Shown here one piece after another: positions 1 through 8,575 of a DNA stretch of 64,000 nt. Source of the DNA: JAWVYT01 sp046483065. GTDB taxonomy: Bacteria > Gemmatimonadota > Gemmatimonadetes > Longimicrobiales > RSA9. The stretch is taken from assembly GCA_046483065.1 (NCBI GenBank), contig JAWODW010000022.1, positions 10,200-74,199 of the forward strand. Direction: 5' to 3'. The stretch's first letter is position 1, and each line of letters starts with the position of its first letter. Under the pieces are notes generated by a model that saw only the letters and a program-made list of their open reading frames with translations, was not told the origin of the DNA and ran no database searches. The position numbers and the translations under genes are program-made.

Positions 1-27
1 AATCGGAGGACGTCGGCCCCGAACTTG

Positions 28-33
28 TATAAT
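28..33 (+). promoter_or_regulatory. -10 promoter element upstream of citrate synthase
   Basis: A perfect TATAAT hexamer lies about 58 bases before the chosen citrate synthase start. The -35 region would fall at about bases 5-10 (ggagga), which does not resemble TTGACA, and the window edge prevents checking further upstream. It is the only perfect -10 hexamer I noticed in an intergenic position here. Its assignment to this gene is inferred from position. Confidence 0.5.
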
Positions 34-91
34 ATGGGCGGGACAGGCGCGATGACACGGGGTACGTACGGACGTGAGGAAGGGAAGGTCT

Positions 92-1213
92 ATGGCGGGA
101 TCAGGACTTGAGGGGGTCGTGGTGGCCCGGACGCGCCTCGGGAAGATCGATGGCGCGGCGGGCACGCTGGAGTACACCGGGTATCCCATAGAGGAGCTGG
201 CGCAGCACACCACCTTCGAAGAGGTGTGCTACCTGCTCTGGAACGGGGAGCTGCCGAACGAGGTACAGCTCGATTCGCTCCGGCAGGAGATGGCGGCCGT
301 ATACGCGCTGCCTGAAGACGTAATGGCGATGATCCGGGCCGCCCCCGCCAATGCCCATCCCATGGCTGTGCTCCGCACGGCCGTTTCTGCACTGGGCGTC
401 CACGATCCGGAAGCCGATGACATGTCCCCGGAGGCCAATCTCCGGAAGGCCATCCGGCTGACAGCCCGGCTCCCGACGATCACGGCGGCCACGGTGCGGC
501 TGCGGCGGCGGGAACAGCCGGTGGCGCCCCGGCCGGAGCTCGGGATCGCGGCGAACCTGCTGTACATGATGACCGGTGAGGAGCCCGGACCGCAGGAGGT
601 CCGGACCATGGACGTGGCGCTCATCCTGCACGCGGAGCACGGGCTCAACGCGTCCACCTTCTCCGGCCGGGTCACGATCGCTACGTTGGCCGACCTGTAC
701 TCGGCGGTGACGTCGGCCATCGGCACGCTGAAGGGGCCGCTCCACGGCGGCGCCAACGAGCGTGTCATGGGCATGCTCCGGGAGATCGGCGAGCCGGAGC
801 AGGCCGAGGAGTGGATTCGGGGTGCCCTGGAGCGGGGCGACAAGATCATGGGCTTCGGCCATCGGGTCTACCGCGCCCTGGACCCCAGGGCTCCGATTCT
901 CCGGGATCTCGGCGACGAGCTCGGCAGCTCGAAGTGGTTCGAGATCTCCGACAGGGTCCGTGCCGCGATGCGCGCGGCCATGGACGAGCGAGGTAAGGAA
1001 ATCTACGCCAACGTGGACTTCTACAGCGCCTCCGTGTACGACACGCTGGGGATCCCCACCCGGTTCTTCACCAACATCTTTGCCTGCGCCCGGATCGCCG
1101 GGTGGACGGCACACATCCTGGAGCAGCTCGATGACAACCGGCTGATCCGCCCGAAGGCGGAATACGTCGGTCCGGAACGGCGCTCCGTACAGTCCATCGA
1201 GCAGCGAGGCTGA
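92..1213 (+). CDS. gltA: Citrate synthase
   Basis: Condenses acetyl-CoA and oxaloacetate to citrate, the entry step of the TCA cycle, in the cytoplasm. The 373-residue protein has the type II citrate synthase layout: an N-terminal GLEGVVVARTRLGKIDG segment, the first active-site histidine in PLHGGAN (about H218), the second in FGHRVY (about H257), and the catalytic aspartate in NVDFYS (about D309), with DNRLIRP near the C-terminus. I chose ATG 92 because the purine-rich stretch gaggaaggg lies just upstream; a GTG at 74 would add six residues that overlap this ribosome-binding site. A methylcitrate synthase is possible in principle, but no prp genes are nearby. pepA follows after 9 bases and is probably co-transcribed. 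Confidence 0.95.
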   Translation: MAGSGLEGVVVARTRLGKIDGAAGTLEYTGYPIEELAQHTTFEEVCYLLWNGELPNEVQLDSLRQEMAAVYALPEDVMAMIRAAPANAHPMAVLRTAVSALGVHDPEADDMSPEANLRKAIRLTARLPTITAATVRLRRREQPVAPRPELGIAANLLYMMTGEEPGPQEVRTMDVALILHAEHGLNASTFSGRVTIATLADLYSAVTSAIGTLKGPLHGGANERVMGMLREIGEPEQAEEWIRGALERGDKIMGFGHRVYRALDPRAPILRDLGDELGSSKWFEISDRVRAAMRAAMDERGKEIYANVDFYSASVYDTLGIPTRFFTNIFACARIAGWTAHILEQLDDNRLIRPKAEYVGPERRSVQSIEQRG

Positions 1214-1222
1214 CGGGATTTC

Positions 1223-2752
1223 ATGGCTCTGAACATCACCATCCGGACGGACGAGACGGCGGCGGCGCGTACGCCGCTCCTCGTCCTGTTCCACTTCCAG
1301 GACCACGACGAGCCCGCGGGCCCGGCGGCGGAGGTGGATGACGCGCTCAACGGACTCCTCTCCAGAATCCTGAACCGGGGCGATTTTTCGGGGCGAGACG
1401 GCCAGACCATGGTGGTCTACCCGGAAGACGCGGGGTCCCCGGCCGAGCGAGTGCTGGTAGCCGGGCTGGGTGCCCGGGCGGAAGCGGACCACGAGTCGCT
1501 GCGCCGGGCCGTGGGAAGCGCCGTGCGGCGGGCGGAGGAGTTGAAGGTGGAAGAGCTCACCGTCGCCCTGCCGGCCGGCACCGACCTGGGGGAGGGCGGC
1601 AGCCGGCGCTCTGCGGCCCGGGCGCTCGTGGAGGGAGCCGTCCTGGCGGCGTGGGACTACCGGACCCTGAAGTCGGACCCCGGCGCCGAGGACGAGCCCG
1701 TGGTCCGGCTGAGCTCGGTGGCGATCCTGGCCCGGGACGACGCCGATGCCGATACGCTGCGCCCCGGGGTGGACGTGGGTCGCATCGTGGCCGAGGCGGA
1801 GAACCTGGCCCGGGAGCTGGCCTCGAAGCCGGGGAACGTGGCCACGCCGTCGCATCTGGCGGAGGTAGCTCGCGAGATCGCCGGAGAGGGCGGGATGGAG
1901 ATCACGGTCTTCGATCGGGCAGCCATGGTCGAAGAGGGCTTCGGCGGGATCCTGGGTGTGGCCGCGGGGTCCGACGAGGAGCCGCGCTTCATCGTCATGG
2001 AGTACCGGGGAGGCGAGGCGGACGAGGCGCCGCTGGCGCTCGTGGGGAAGGGCGTCACGTTCGACTCCGGCGGGATCTCCATCAAGCCGTCGCAGAAGAT
2101 GGAGGAGATGAAGTACGACATGTCCGGCGCCGCGGCGGTACTGGGCGCCATGCAGGCGGTGGCGCGGCTGCGGCCGCGGGTCAACGTGGTGGCACTGGTG
2201 CCGGCCACGGAGAACCTGCCCTCGGGGCGGGCCACGAAGCCGGGCGACGTGCTGCACATGTACTCGGGCAAGACGGTGGAGGTGATCAACACCGACGCCG
2301 AGGGCCGATTGATCCTGGCCGATGCCCTGGCGTACGCCCGGCGGTACCAGCCCCGGGCCGTGCTGGACGCGGCCACGTTGACGGGCTCCGTGGTCATCGC
2401 CCTGGGCCATCACGCCGTCGGTGTCATGGGGACGGATGACGATGTGGTGCGGGAGGTCCTTTCAGCCGGCGACCGGACGGGCGAGCGGTGCTGGAAGCTG
2501 CCGCTCTGGGACGTGTACCGCGAGCAGATCGACAGTCAGGTCGCAGACATCCAGAATACGGGTGGGCGCCCCGCCGGGTGCATCACCGCCGGCTGGTTCC
2601 TGCGGGAGTTCGTGGAAGACGTTCCGTGGGCGCACCTGGACGTGGCCGGCACGGCGTGGAAGGACGAGCCCCCGTCGTACCTGCGTAAGGGGGCCACGGG
2701 GATCCCGACTCGACTGTTCATCGAGTGGATCCGGGGCCGCGCAGAGCAGTGA
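1223..2752 (+). CDS. pepA: Leucyl aminopeptidase (M17 family)
   Basis: Cytosolic metallo-aminopeptidase that removes N-terminal residues from peptides, using two divalent metals. The 509-residue length is normal for family M17. The C-terminal catalytic domain shows the metal-binding lysine in GKGVTFDSGG (about K276), the aspartate in the same motif, and the signature NTDAEGRL (residues 356-363), with the catalytic arginine in it. The N-terminal roughly 180 residues are the more variable regulatory domain, which in some PepA proteins also binds DNA at Xer recombination sites; nothing here tests that. Starts 9 bases after citrate synthase. A strong intrinsic terminator lies just beyond its stop, suggesting the gltA-pepA transcript ends there. 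Confidence 0.95.
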   Translation: MALNITIRTDETAAARTPLLVLFHFQDHDEPAGPAAEVDDALNGLLSRILNRGDFSGRDGQTMVVYPEDAGSPAERVLVAGLGARAEADHESLRRAVGSAVRRAEELKVEELTVALPAGTDLGEGGSRRSAARALVEGAVLAAWDYRTLKSDPGAEDEPVVRLSSVAILARDDADADTLRPGVDVGRIVAEAENLARELASKPGNVATPSHLAEVAREIAGEGGMEITVFDRAAMVEEGFGGILGVAAGSDEEPRFIVMEYRGGEADEAPLALVGKGVTFDSGGISIKPSQKMEEMKYDMSGAAAVLGAMQAVARLRPRVNVVALVPATENLPSGRATKPGDVLHMYSGKTVEVINTDAEGRLILADALAYARRYQPRAVLDAATLTGSVVIALGHHAVGVMGTDDDVVREVLSAGDRTGERCWKLPLWDVYREQIDSQVADIQNTGGRPAGCITAGWFLREFVEDVPWAHLDVAGTAWKDEPPSYLRKGATGIPTRLFIEWIRGRAEQ

Positions 2753-4647
2753 GACACGCGCGCTCGCACTCGCGCCCCCGGCCCCGGTCGTTGCGGTCGG
2801 GGGCGTTTTTCATCACCCTGATCGCGCTGCTCATGCTCACGATGGTTCCCGGCGGGGGTGTGGCGCCTGCGGCCGGACAGGACACCACCCGGGTCCGGGA
2901 AGGGCGACAGGCCGAGCGGGAGCGGACCCTCCCGGACACGGTGCTGCAGGACACGGTGATCGTGGACACGGTCCTGCCCCCGCCGACCACGCTGCCGCCG
3001 TTCGAAGCCGTTGGTGGACCGGGGTGGAGCCAGGGCGTCTGGGAGTGGAGCCGGGAGGACCTGCTCCGGCGGCCGGACCTCTCGCTCCTGCACCTCCTGG
3101 AGCGGATCCCCGGCATGGTCCCGGTGCGGGCCGACATCGCCGGGCAGCCCGAGGCGGCCGCACTGTTCGGGGCGGGCGCCGGTGCGATCCGCTGGGTCCT
3201 CGATGGGTTCGTGGTGGACCCGCTGACGGCTCCGACCTTCGACCCGGCCCGACTCTCCCTGCTGGCGCTCGAGCGCGTGCGAGTGGAGCGCGGCGTCACC
3301 GGCGCCACGGTCCATCTCGAAACGCTCACCCCCGAAGATGCCCGGACGAAGAGCGTCATCGAGGCCGGCACCGGGGATTACGGCGTCAACGCGTTCCGTG
3401 GGATCTTCCTTCCGCCGCGGGTCCTGGGTGGACCGCTGGCCATGGGGTTCGAACGCCTGTCCGTGAACGGGTTCACGCCGGGCGCCTCCAACCAGACCGT
3501 CTCATGGCTGAAATGGACGTGGGCCCGGGACTCCGCGGGCATCCAGGTGGAGTACAGGCAGCGAACCATGGAACGGGAAGGGGTGGGTGAGGGCTTGCTC
3601 GGGAGCCGCTCCGACTGGGTGGTGCGGGCCCGGCAGGCCGTGGGGCCCGTGACCGGGGAGGCCTACGCCGGTGGAACGGCAGTGGAGGACGAGGTGGGTG
3701 GGGAGGGGGGCACCGCCTACCGGGAGGGCGTCGCTCAGGGTGGGCTCCGGCTGGCGGCAGCCGTGCCGGGGCCTGTGCCCGCCGAGGTGACTACGGCGCT
3801 CCGGTTCCGGGGCCATCCGCGCCTGCCGGTCCAGGAGCTGGAGGTGGCCGGCCGGGTGGCGCCGCTGCCGTGGCTGACGGTGCAGGGGGAGGCGCTCCAC
3901 GGCCGCTGGTCCGACGCCGACCCCACGGGGCGCTGGTCGGCCCGGGCGGGCCTGGGTCCGATCCGCGGGCTGCAGCTGTTCGGCGAGGTGTTCCGCGGTG
4001 GCTCGGTGCTCGGGTCGGGCCCGGAGCTGGCGTGGCCGGCGCCGGCAGACACGACGCAGGGGGGGGCGGGCTCGTTCCGCGTTTCCCGCGACGGGCTGCG
4101 CGCCGGCCTGCAGTTCAGCGGCGCCGGCCTCACGCTCGGTGGGGCCGTGGTGGAGGTCGCGGCGGACACCATCTACCCCTTCGGCCTGCCCATGGAGGGC
4201 CGGTGGGGGGGTGTCGCTGGCGGCGAGGCCCGTGGCTTCGAGGTCAGTGCGCGGATCCCCACCGGGTTCGACCCGCTGACGGTCCAGGGGTGGTATGTGG
4301 GCATGGATGCACCCGGCTGGCTCTACCTCCCGGAGCACCATTGGCGTGCCGGGCTGGTGTATCACCATCGGCCTCTGCCCAGCGGGAACTTGGAGTTCTT
4401 CGCCCGGTTCGAACACCTGTTCCGGGGCCGCATGAACGTGCCGGCTCCGGCAGGAGAGACGACGCCGTATGTGGAGTCGGATGCCTATCGGGCCACGAAC
4501 CTCGAGCTCACTATCCGGGTCCTGACGGTCCGGGCGTTCCTCCGCTGGGACAACCTCTTCCACCGCCGGGACCAGGCCGATCTGCCGGGATTCCGGCTTC
4601 CCGGACAGCGTATCGTCTGGGGCGTGAAGTGGGAGTTCTGGAACTGA
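2749..4647 (+). CDS. TonB-dependent receptor plug-domain outer-membrane protein
   Basis: Predicted 632-residue outer-membrane protein. Residues about 15-45 form a signal peptide: arginines, a hydrophobic run (FFITLIALLMLTMV) and a small-residue cleavage region before GQD. Residues about 100-200 match the TonB plug pattern: LLHLLERIPGMVPVR, then IRWVLDGFVVDP, then LERVRVERG. The rest is strand-rich with alternating aromatic residues and ends in WGVKWEFWN, as expected for an outer-membrane barrel. It is shorter than most TonB-dependent transporters (700-1000 residues), so the barrel may be small or divergent. The substrate is unknown. The start is uncertain: GTG 2749 overlaps the pepA stop (GTGA) and is my choice; GTG 2725 and TTG 2791 are in frame. 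A terminator-like hairpin lies inside the first codons. Confidence 0.75.
   Translation: MRHARSHSRPRPRSLRSGAFFITLIALLMLTMVPGGGVAPAAGQDTTRVREGRQAERERTLPDTVLQDTVIVDTVLPPPTTLPPFEAVGGPGWSQGVWEWSREDLLRRPDLSLLHLLERIPGMVPVRADIAGQPEAAALFGAGAGAIRWVLDGFVVDPLTAPTFDPARLSLLALERVRVERGVTGATVHLETLTPEDARTKSVIEAGTGDYGVNAFRGIFLPPRVLGGPLAMGFERLSVNGFTPGASNQTVSWLKWTWARDSAGIQVEYRQRTMEREGVGEGLLGSRSDWVVRARQAVGPVTGEAYAGGTAVEDEVGGEGGTAYREGVAQGGLRLAAAVPGPVPAEVTTALRFRGHPRLPVQELEVAGRVAPLPWLTVQGEALHGRWSDADPTGRWSARAGLGPIRGLQLFGEVFRGGSVLGSGPELAWPAPADTTQGGAGSFRVSRDGLRAGLQFSGAGLTLGGAVVEVAADTIYPFGLPMEGRWGGVAGGEARGFEVSARIPTGFDPLTVQGWYVGMDAPGWLYLPEHHWRAGLVYHHRPLPSGNLEFFARFEHLFRGRMNVPAPAGETTPYVESDAYRATNLELTIRVLTVRAFLRWDNLFHRRDQADLPGFRLPGQRIVWGVKWEFWN
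2773..2810 (+). terminator. Intrinsic terminator after pepA
   Basis: A perfect 8-bp stem, CGCCCCCG (2773-2780) with CGGGGGCG (2798-2805), is followed directly by five Ts. The stem can extend inward by three more pairs including one G-T. It lies 20 bases after the pepA stop, as expected for the end of a gltA-pepA transcript, but it also falls inside the first codons of the next gene as I have drawn it. That could mean a later start for that gene or attenuation. Confidence 0.7.
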
Positions 4648-4653
4648 CCCGCG

Positions 4654-4680
4654 CCGCCACCGGCGTCCGGGCGGTTTCTT
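4654..4680 (+). terminator. Weak terminator-like hairpin after the TonB-plug gene
   Basis: CCGCC (4654-4658) pairs with GGCGG (4670-4674) and is followed by TTTCTT. The stem is only 5 bp with an 11-base loop. A second hairpin, GCCCCG/CGGGGC (4685-4690 and 4704-4709), lies immediately before the yicC start codon and could either strengthen termination or hide the start. Confidence 0.3.
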
Positions 4681-4711
4681 ATCGGCCCCGTTCCGTGTAG
4701 GTTCGGGGCTC

Positions 4712-5596
4712 ATGATCCGGAGCATGACGGGGTTCGGGGAGGCGGAGCTGGAGACGCCCGCAGGCGTTCTGCGGGCGGAGGTCCGTACCGTGAATCATCG
4801 CTTCTTCAGCGCCAACGTCCGAACGCCCTCGGCGCTGGATCGCTGGGAGCCCCGGATCAAGGAGTGGCTCAAGGGCCACATCTCCCGGGGACACGTGAAC
4901 GCCACCTACCGGCTGGACGGCGAGAACGGCGAGGCCGGCCCGACGCTGGCGGTGGACCTGGATCGCGCGCGCAACTACCTGGAGATCTTCAACCGGCTGA
5001 AGACGGAGCTGGAACTGCCGGGCGAGGTCACCCTCGAGCTCCTGGCCCGTCAGGCGGACCTGGTGATCCGGGAGCAGACGGAGGCCGTTGACGTGGAGGA
5101 GGACGCGCTGCGCGAGGTCACCGATCAGGCGAGCCTGGCCGTCATCGCCATGCGCGAGGAGGAGGGGAAGAACCTCGCCGCGGACCTCGAAGCACGCCTC
5201 GAGGGTATCGCTGCGGCGCTGGCCGTCATCGGGGAGCGGGCACCGGCGCGCCTCGATGCGGAGCGAGACCGACTCCGGCGCTCGGTGGCGGAGCTGGCCG
5301 TCGATGTGAGCCTGGACGAGGACCGGCTGGCCCGGGAGATCGCCCTGGTCGCAGACCGGTGGGACATCAGTGAGGAGGTCGTCCGGCTCCACAGCCATAT
5401 CGACCACTTCAACGGCATGCTGGACCAGACGGCGAGCGAGCCCGTGGGCAAGCGGCTGAGCTTCCTCGTGCAGGAGATGCACCGGGAGGCGAACACCATC
5501 GGGTCGAAGGCCAACGACGCAGAAATCGAGCACCGGGTCGTGGCGATCAAGAACGAGATCGAGCGACTGCGTGAACAGGTGGAGAACGTGGAATGA
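4712..5596 (+). CDS. YicC/YloC-family endoribonuclease
   Basis: Member of the YicC family, conserved proteins reported to act as endoribonucleases in E. coli and B. subtilis. The 294-residue protein begins with the family signature MIRSMTGFGEAE, continues with VRTVNHRFF near residue 30, and ends with the conserved C-terminal block containing RLSFLVQEMHREANTIGSK and DAEIEHRVVAIKNEIERLREQV. Length matches the family (about 290). The stop overlaps the gmk start (ATGA), and the yicC-gmk-rpoZ order is a common bacterial arrangement. No clear Shine-Dalgarno sequence precedes ATG 4712; a 6-bp hairpin sits directly upstream instead. Confidence 0.92.
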   Translation: MIRSMTGFGEAELETPAGVLRAEVRTVNHRFFSANVRTPSALDRWEPRIKEWLKGHISRGHVNATYRLDGENGEAGPTLAVDLDRARNYLEIFNRLKTELELPGEVTLELLARQADLVIREQTEAVDVEEDALREVTDQASLAVIAMREEEGKNLAADLEARLEGIAAALAVIGERAPARLDAERDRLRRSVAELAVDVSLDEDRLAREIALVADRWDISEEVVRLHSHIDHFNGMLDQTASEPVGKRLSFLVQEMHREANTIGSKANDAEIEHRVVAIKNEIERLREQVENVE

Positions 5597-6243
5597 GCAT
5601 GGATCGACCCGCACTGCCCGTCGTCCTCTCCGCGCCCAGCGGGGCGGGAAAGACCACGCTGGCCCGGATGCTCGTGGACCGCAACGACCACATGGTCTTT
5701 TCCCTGTCGGCCACCACCCGCGCGCCCCGGCCCGGGGAGACGGACGGACAGGACTATCATTTCGTCGATGATGACACCTTCGACCGGATGATCGAGCACA
5801 ACAAGCTCGCCGAGTGGGCCGTGGTCCACGGCCGACGCTACGGTACGCCGCGCCAGGAGATCACCGACGCCGTCCAGCAGGGTCGGACCGTGGTCCTGGA
5901 TATCGACGTGCAGGGTGCGAGGCAGGTGCAGAAGATGTTCCCCGGCGCCCTCATGATCTTCGTCCTGCCGCCCTCGGCCGACGAGCTGGCTCGCCGCCTG
6001 ACGGGCCGGGCCAGCGAGGAGGATACGGAGCGGCGGCGTCGCCTGAGCAACGCCCGTAAGGAGCTCGAGGCGGTGCCCGAGTTCCAATACGTGGTGGTGA
6101 ACGACGACCTCGAGCAGGCGTACGGTGAGATCGAGGCGATCGTTCGCGCCGAATGGGCCCGGGCGGAGCGCCTCAGCGGCCTCGGCGAGCACACCGACCG
6201 GATGATCAGGCAGCTGGACGAGATCATCCGCCAGTCGCCGTAG
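5593..6243 (+). CDS. gmk: Guanylate kinase
   Basis: Phosphorylates GMP to GDP with ATP, an essential step in guanine nucleotide synthesis and cyclic-di-GMP recycling. The 216-residue protein has the P-loop SAPSGAGKTT near residue 13, the GMP-binding segment SATTRAPRPGETDGQDYHF, and DIDVQGARQ, all typical of Gmk. ATG 5593 overlaps the yicC stop by the ATGA arrangement, implying translational coupling. The C-terminus is slightly longer than in E. coli Gmk. A promoter for rpoZ lies in the following gap. Confidence 0.96.
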   Translation: MSMDRPALPVVLSAPSGAGKTTLARMLVDRNDHMVFSLSATTRAPRPGETDGQDYHFVDDDTFDRMIEHNKLAEWAVVHGRRYGTPRQEITDAVQQGRTVVLDIDVQGARQVQKMFPGALMIFVLPPSADELARRLTGRASEEDTERRRRLSNARKELEAVPEFQYVVVNDDLEQAYGEIEAIVRAEWARAERLSGLGEHTDRMIRQLDEIIRQSP

Positions 6244-6279
6244 GGCGTTTCGCCGAAGACGGTCCACGAAGGGGGCGGA

Positions 6280-6309
6280 TTGACCCGACCCGGGTCATCC
6301 TCTTACATT
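6280..6309 (+). promoter_or_regulatory. Sigma-70-type promoter for rpoZ
   Basis: TTGACC (6280-6285) and TACATT (6304-6309) are separated by 18 bases. The start point would be near 6316, leaving a leader of about 30 bases with the SD-like GAGGA before the rpoZ ATG. The good match and position in the only sizeable gap of this operon support it. Confidence 0.6.
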
Positions 6310-6346
6310 TCCTCGTCTCGGAACGAATATCTCCACGAGGATACGA

Positions 6347-6565
6347 ATGCGCGTAGTGACTCCAGGACAGGTGGCGGAAAACACGGGCAGCAAGTACCTG
6401 GGCGTGCTGGTGGCCGCCAAATATGCCCGTGAGCTGAACGCACTACCGCGAGCGCCCGTGCCGGTCGGGACGGGCATCAAGTTGACCACCCAGGCGCTGG
6501 ATACGCTGGCGGCTGGAGGGATCGAGTTCCGCCTGATCGCCCGACGGCGGCTTTCGGGCATCTAG
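6347..6565 (+). CDS. rpoZ: DNA-directed RNA polymerase omega subunit
   Basis: Small (72-residue) protein matching the omega/RPB6 fold: an N-terminal MRVVTPGQVAENTGSKYLGV segment, then VAAKYARELNALPR, the region that packs against the C-terminus of beta-prime, and a short C-terminus. Omega helps assemble RNA polymerase and in some bacteria forms part of the ppGpp site. The sequence is more divergent than most of its neighbours, but size, composition and the location directly after gmk (the classic gmk-rpoZ-coaBC order) make the assignment firm. ATG 6347 is preceded by GAGGA at suitable spacing. coaBC starts 8 bases downstream. Confidence 0.85.
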   Translation: MRVVTPGQVAENTGSKYLGVLVAAKYARELNALPRAPVPVGTGIKLTTQALDTLAAGGIEFRLIARRRLSGI

Positions 6566-6573
6566 CCCGATCG

Positions 6574-7815
6574 ATGGCTAGCCGGAAGCCGGGCGGACTC
6601 ACGTCGCGGCGTCCCTGGGACGGCTCGCGCGTGCTGCTGGGCGTCACCGGGGGGATCGCCGCATACAAAGTGGTCCAGGTCGCTCGAGACCTGACACAGC
6701 TGGGGGCCGAGGTCGACGTCGTGATGACGCGCTCGGCCCGTGCTTTTGTGGGGGAGGTCTCGTTCGAGGGCGTGACCGGTCGTCCGGTGAAGTCGGAGAT
6801 CCTTGAACCGGGCGACGCATTGGAGCATATCCGTCTGGCTCGATCCGCGGACGTGGTGTGTGTGGCGCCGGCTACGGCCGACTTCCTGGCCCGGACGACG
6901 CAGGGCCGATCGAGCGACCTGCTCGGCGCGATCCTCCTGGCCACCCGGGCCCCGGTGCTGATCTGCCCCGCCATGAACGACGCCATGTGGTCGCATCCCG
7001 CTACGCTGGCCAACGCCGAGCGGCTGAAGGAGCTCGGCCACCGTCTGGTGGGTCCCGCCGATGGCCCGCTGGCGTACGGCGAGGGGACGGGCCCGGGTCG
7101 GATGGAGACGCCGGAGGCCATCATTCAGCACGTGGGTCGGGCACTGGAGCCGGAGGGTCGGCTGACGGGCCGGCGGGTGGTCGTCACGGCCGGGCCGACG
7201 CGGGAACCCGTGGACCCGGTTCGGTTCCTGTCGAACCGGTCGAGCGGACGCATGGGGTTCGCCCTGGCCGCGGCGGCGTGGCGGCGCGGGGCGGACGTGG
7301 AGCTGTTGACGGGCCCGACGCTCCTGGACCCGCCCATCGGCCCCCGGGTGACACCGGTGGATACGGCGGAGGAGATGCGGGTGGCCGTAGCGGAGGTGGC
7401 GGCGGATGCCGACGTGCTGATCATGGCCGCGGCCGTCGCGGACTTCCGGCCCCGTGACGTGCCGGACCGGAAGATCAAGAAGTCGAGCACGCTGGACGCC
7501 ATCCCCTTGGAGCCGGCGCCCGATGTGCTGATCGAAACGGCGTCGGCGCGGCCGAGCGGCTGCGTGGTGGTGGGGTTCGCGCTGGAGACGGATGACGCCG
7601 AAGCGAACGCCCGGGACAAGCTGGCGTCGAAAGGAATGGATCTCATTGTTCTGAACGAGACCGGTCCCGACTCGGGGTTCGACGTGGACACGAACCGGGT
7701 GACGCTCATCGAGCGGTCAGGGGAGTCGGAAGCGGTGCCGCTGTTGGAGAAGGAGCAGGTGGCGGACCGGATTCTGGACCGCGTGGAGCGGCGCCTGCCG
7801 CGTCTCGACGACTAG
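6574..7815 (+). CDS. coaBC: Bifunctional phosphopantothenoylcysteine decarboxylase / phosphopantothenate-cysteine ligase
   Basis: Carries out two consecutive steps of coenzyme A synthesis: joins cysteine to 4'-phosphopantothenate (CoaB) and then decarboxylates the product with FMN (CoaC). The N-terminal CoaC half shows LLGVTGGIAAYK, the histidine in EHIRLARSADVV, the PAMN motif in CPAMNDAMW, and GPGRMETPEAI. The CoaB half begins near residue 195 with VVTAGPTREPVDPVRFLSNR and continues with SSGRMGFALA. Length (413) is normal. The cysteine that in E. coli Dfp lies in the flap just before GPGRM appears by eye to be replaced (AYGEGTGPGRM). It sits in the gmk-rpoZ-coaBC run, with the UDG gene 1 base downstream. 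Confidence 0.94.
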   Translation: MASRKPGGLTSRRPWDGSRVLLGVTGGIAAYKVVQVARDLTQLGAEVDVVMTRSARAFVGEVSFEGVTGRPVKSEILEPGDALEHIRLARSADVVCVAPATADFLARTTQGRSSDLLGAILLATRAPVLICPAMNDAMWSHPATLANAERLKELGHRLVGPADGPLAYGEGTGPGRMETPEAIIQHVGRALEPEGRLTGRRVVVTAGPTREPVDPVRFLSNRSSGRMGFALAAAAWRRGADVELLTGPTLLDPPIGPRVTPVDTAEEMRVAVAEVAADADVLIMAAAVADFRPRDVPDRKIKKSSTLDAIPLEPAPDVLIETASARPSGCVVVGFALETDDAEANARDKLASKGMDLIVLNETGPDSGFDVDTNRVTLIERSGESEAVPLLEKEQVADRILDRVERRLPRLDD

Positions 7816-7816
7816 G

Positions 7817-8575
7817 GTGGACGAGCGGGACCGGCTGGCCGGTGTCCTCCGGCAGCTTCGGGAGCTGGGGCTGTCGGAGCTCTTCCTGGATGAACTGACG
7901 GCCGAAGAGGTCGTGGACCTCCTCACCGCGCACCACCCGCTGCCCGACCCGACGGAAGCCCGGTCCGGCCCGGCCCGGAGTCCGTCAGCGCGCTCCGATG
8001 TCACCGGGCAGACTGGAACGGCGGCTCGTCTCGAGGTCCTTTCGAACGAGGCCACCGGCTGCGTGAAGTGTCGGCTGAGCGAAGGTCGGACACAGGTGGT
8101 GTTCGGACAGGGCAGCGCTGACGCTGAGCTGGTGGTGGTCGGAGAGGCGCCCGGGAGGAGAGAGGACGAAACGGGCTTGCCCTTCGTGGGACCCGCTGGC
8201 AAGCTACTGGATCTGCTGCTGCTTTCCGTGGGGATCGAGCGAGGCAGCGCTTACATCTGCAACGTGCTGAAGTGCCGGCCGCCGAACAATCGGGACCCCA
8301 TGGCCGATGAAGTCGAGACGTGCGCGCCCTACCTCCACACCCAGCTGGACATCATTCAGCCCCGGGTCCTCCTGGCGGTGGGCAAGTTCGCGGCGCAATG
8401 GCTGTCGGGGGCTGAGCGGAGCATCGGCCGGCTGCGGGGCACGGTGCACGAGTACCGCGGGGTGCCTGTGGTGGCGACGTACCACCCGGCGTACCTGCTG
8501 CGGAGCCCCCACGCCACGCGTAAGACATGGCAGGACCTTCAACTCATGAGACGGGTGTTGGATGAGCACGCCTGA
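7817..8575 (+). CDS. Uracil-DNA glycosylase, family 4 (iron-sulfur type)
   Basis: Removes uracil from DNA, starting base-excision repair of deaminated cytosine. The C-terminal roughly 185 residues carry the family 4 motifs: motif A VVVGEAPGRREDETGLPFVG, then NVLKCRPPNNRDP, and motif B TYHPAYLLRSP. Four cysteines in GCVKCRLSE, LKCRPP and VETCAPY fit the 4Fe-4S cluster of this family. The first roughly 65 residues form a low-similarity N-terminal extension, as often seen when this domain is fused to a short helical region. GTG 7817 begins 1 base after the coaBC stop. The 3' end overlaps dnaB by 14 bases. In a high-GC genome this repair activity guards against C-to-T change. Confidence 0.92.
   Translation: MDERDRLAGVLRQLRELGLSELFLDELTAEEVVDLLTAHHPLPDPTEARSGPARSPSARSDVTGQTGTAARLEVLSNEATGCVKCRLSEGRTQVVFGQGSADAELVVVGEAPGRREDETGLPFVGPAGKLLDLLLLSVGIERGSAYICNVLKCRPPNNRDPMADEVETCAPYLHTQLDIIQPRVLLAVGKFAAQWLSGAERSIGRLRGTVHEYRGVPVVATYHPAYLLRSPHATRKTWQDLQLMRRVLDEHA

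Noticed and set aside
101..2413. Long open frame on the - strand opposite citrate synthase and pepA (770 codons)
   Set aside because: It mirrors two strongly conserved + strand genes; its composition is Arg/Pro/Gly/His-rich with no family motif, a normal by-product of very high GC.
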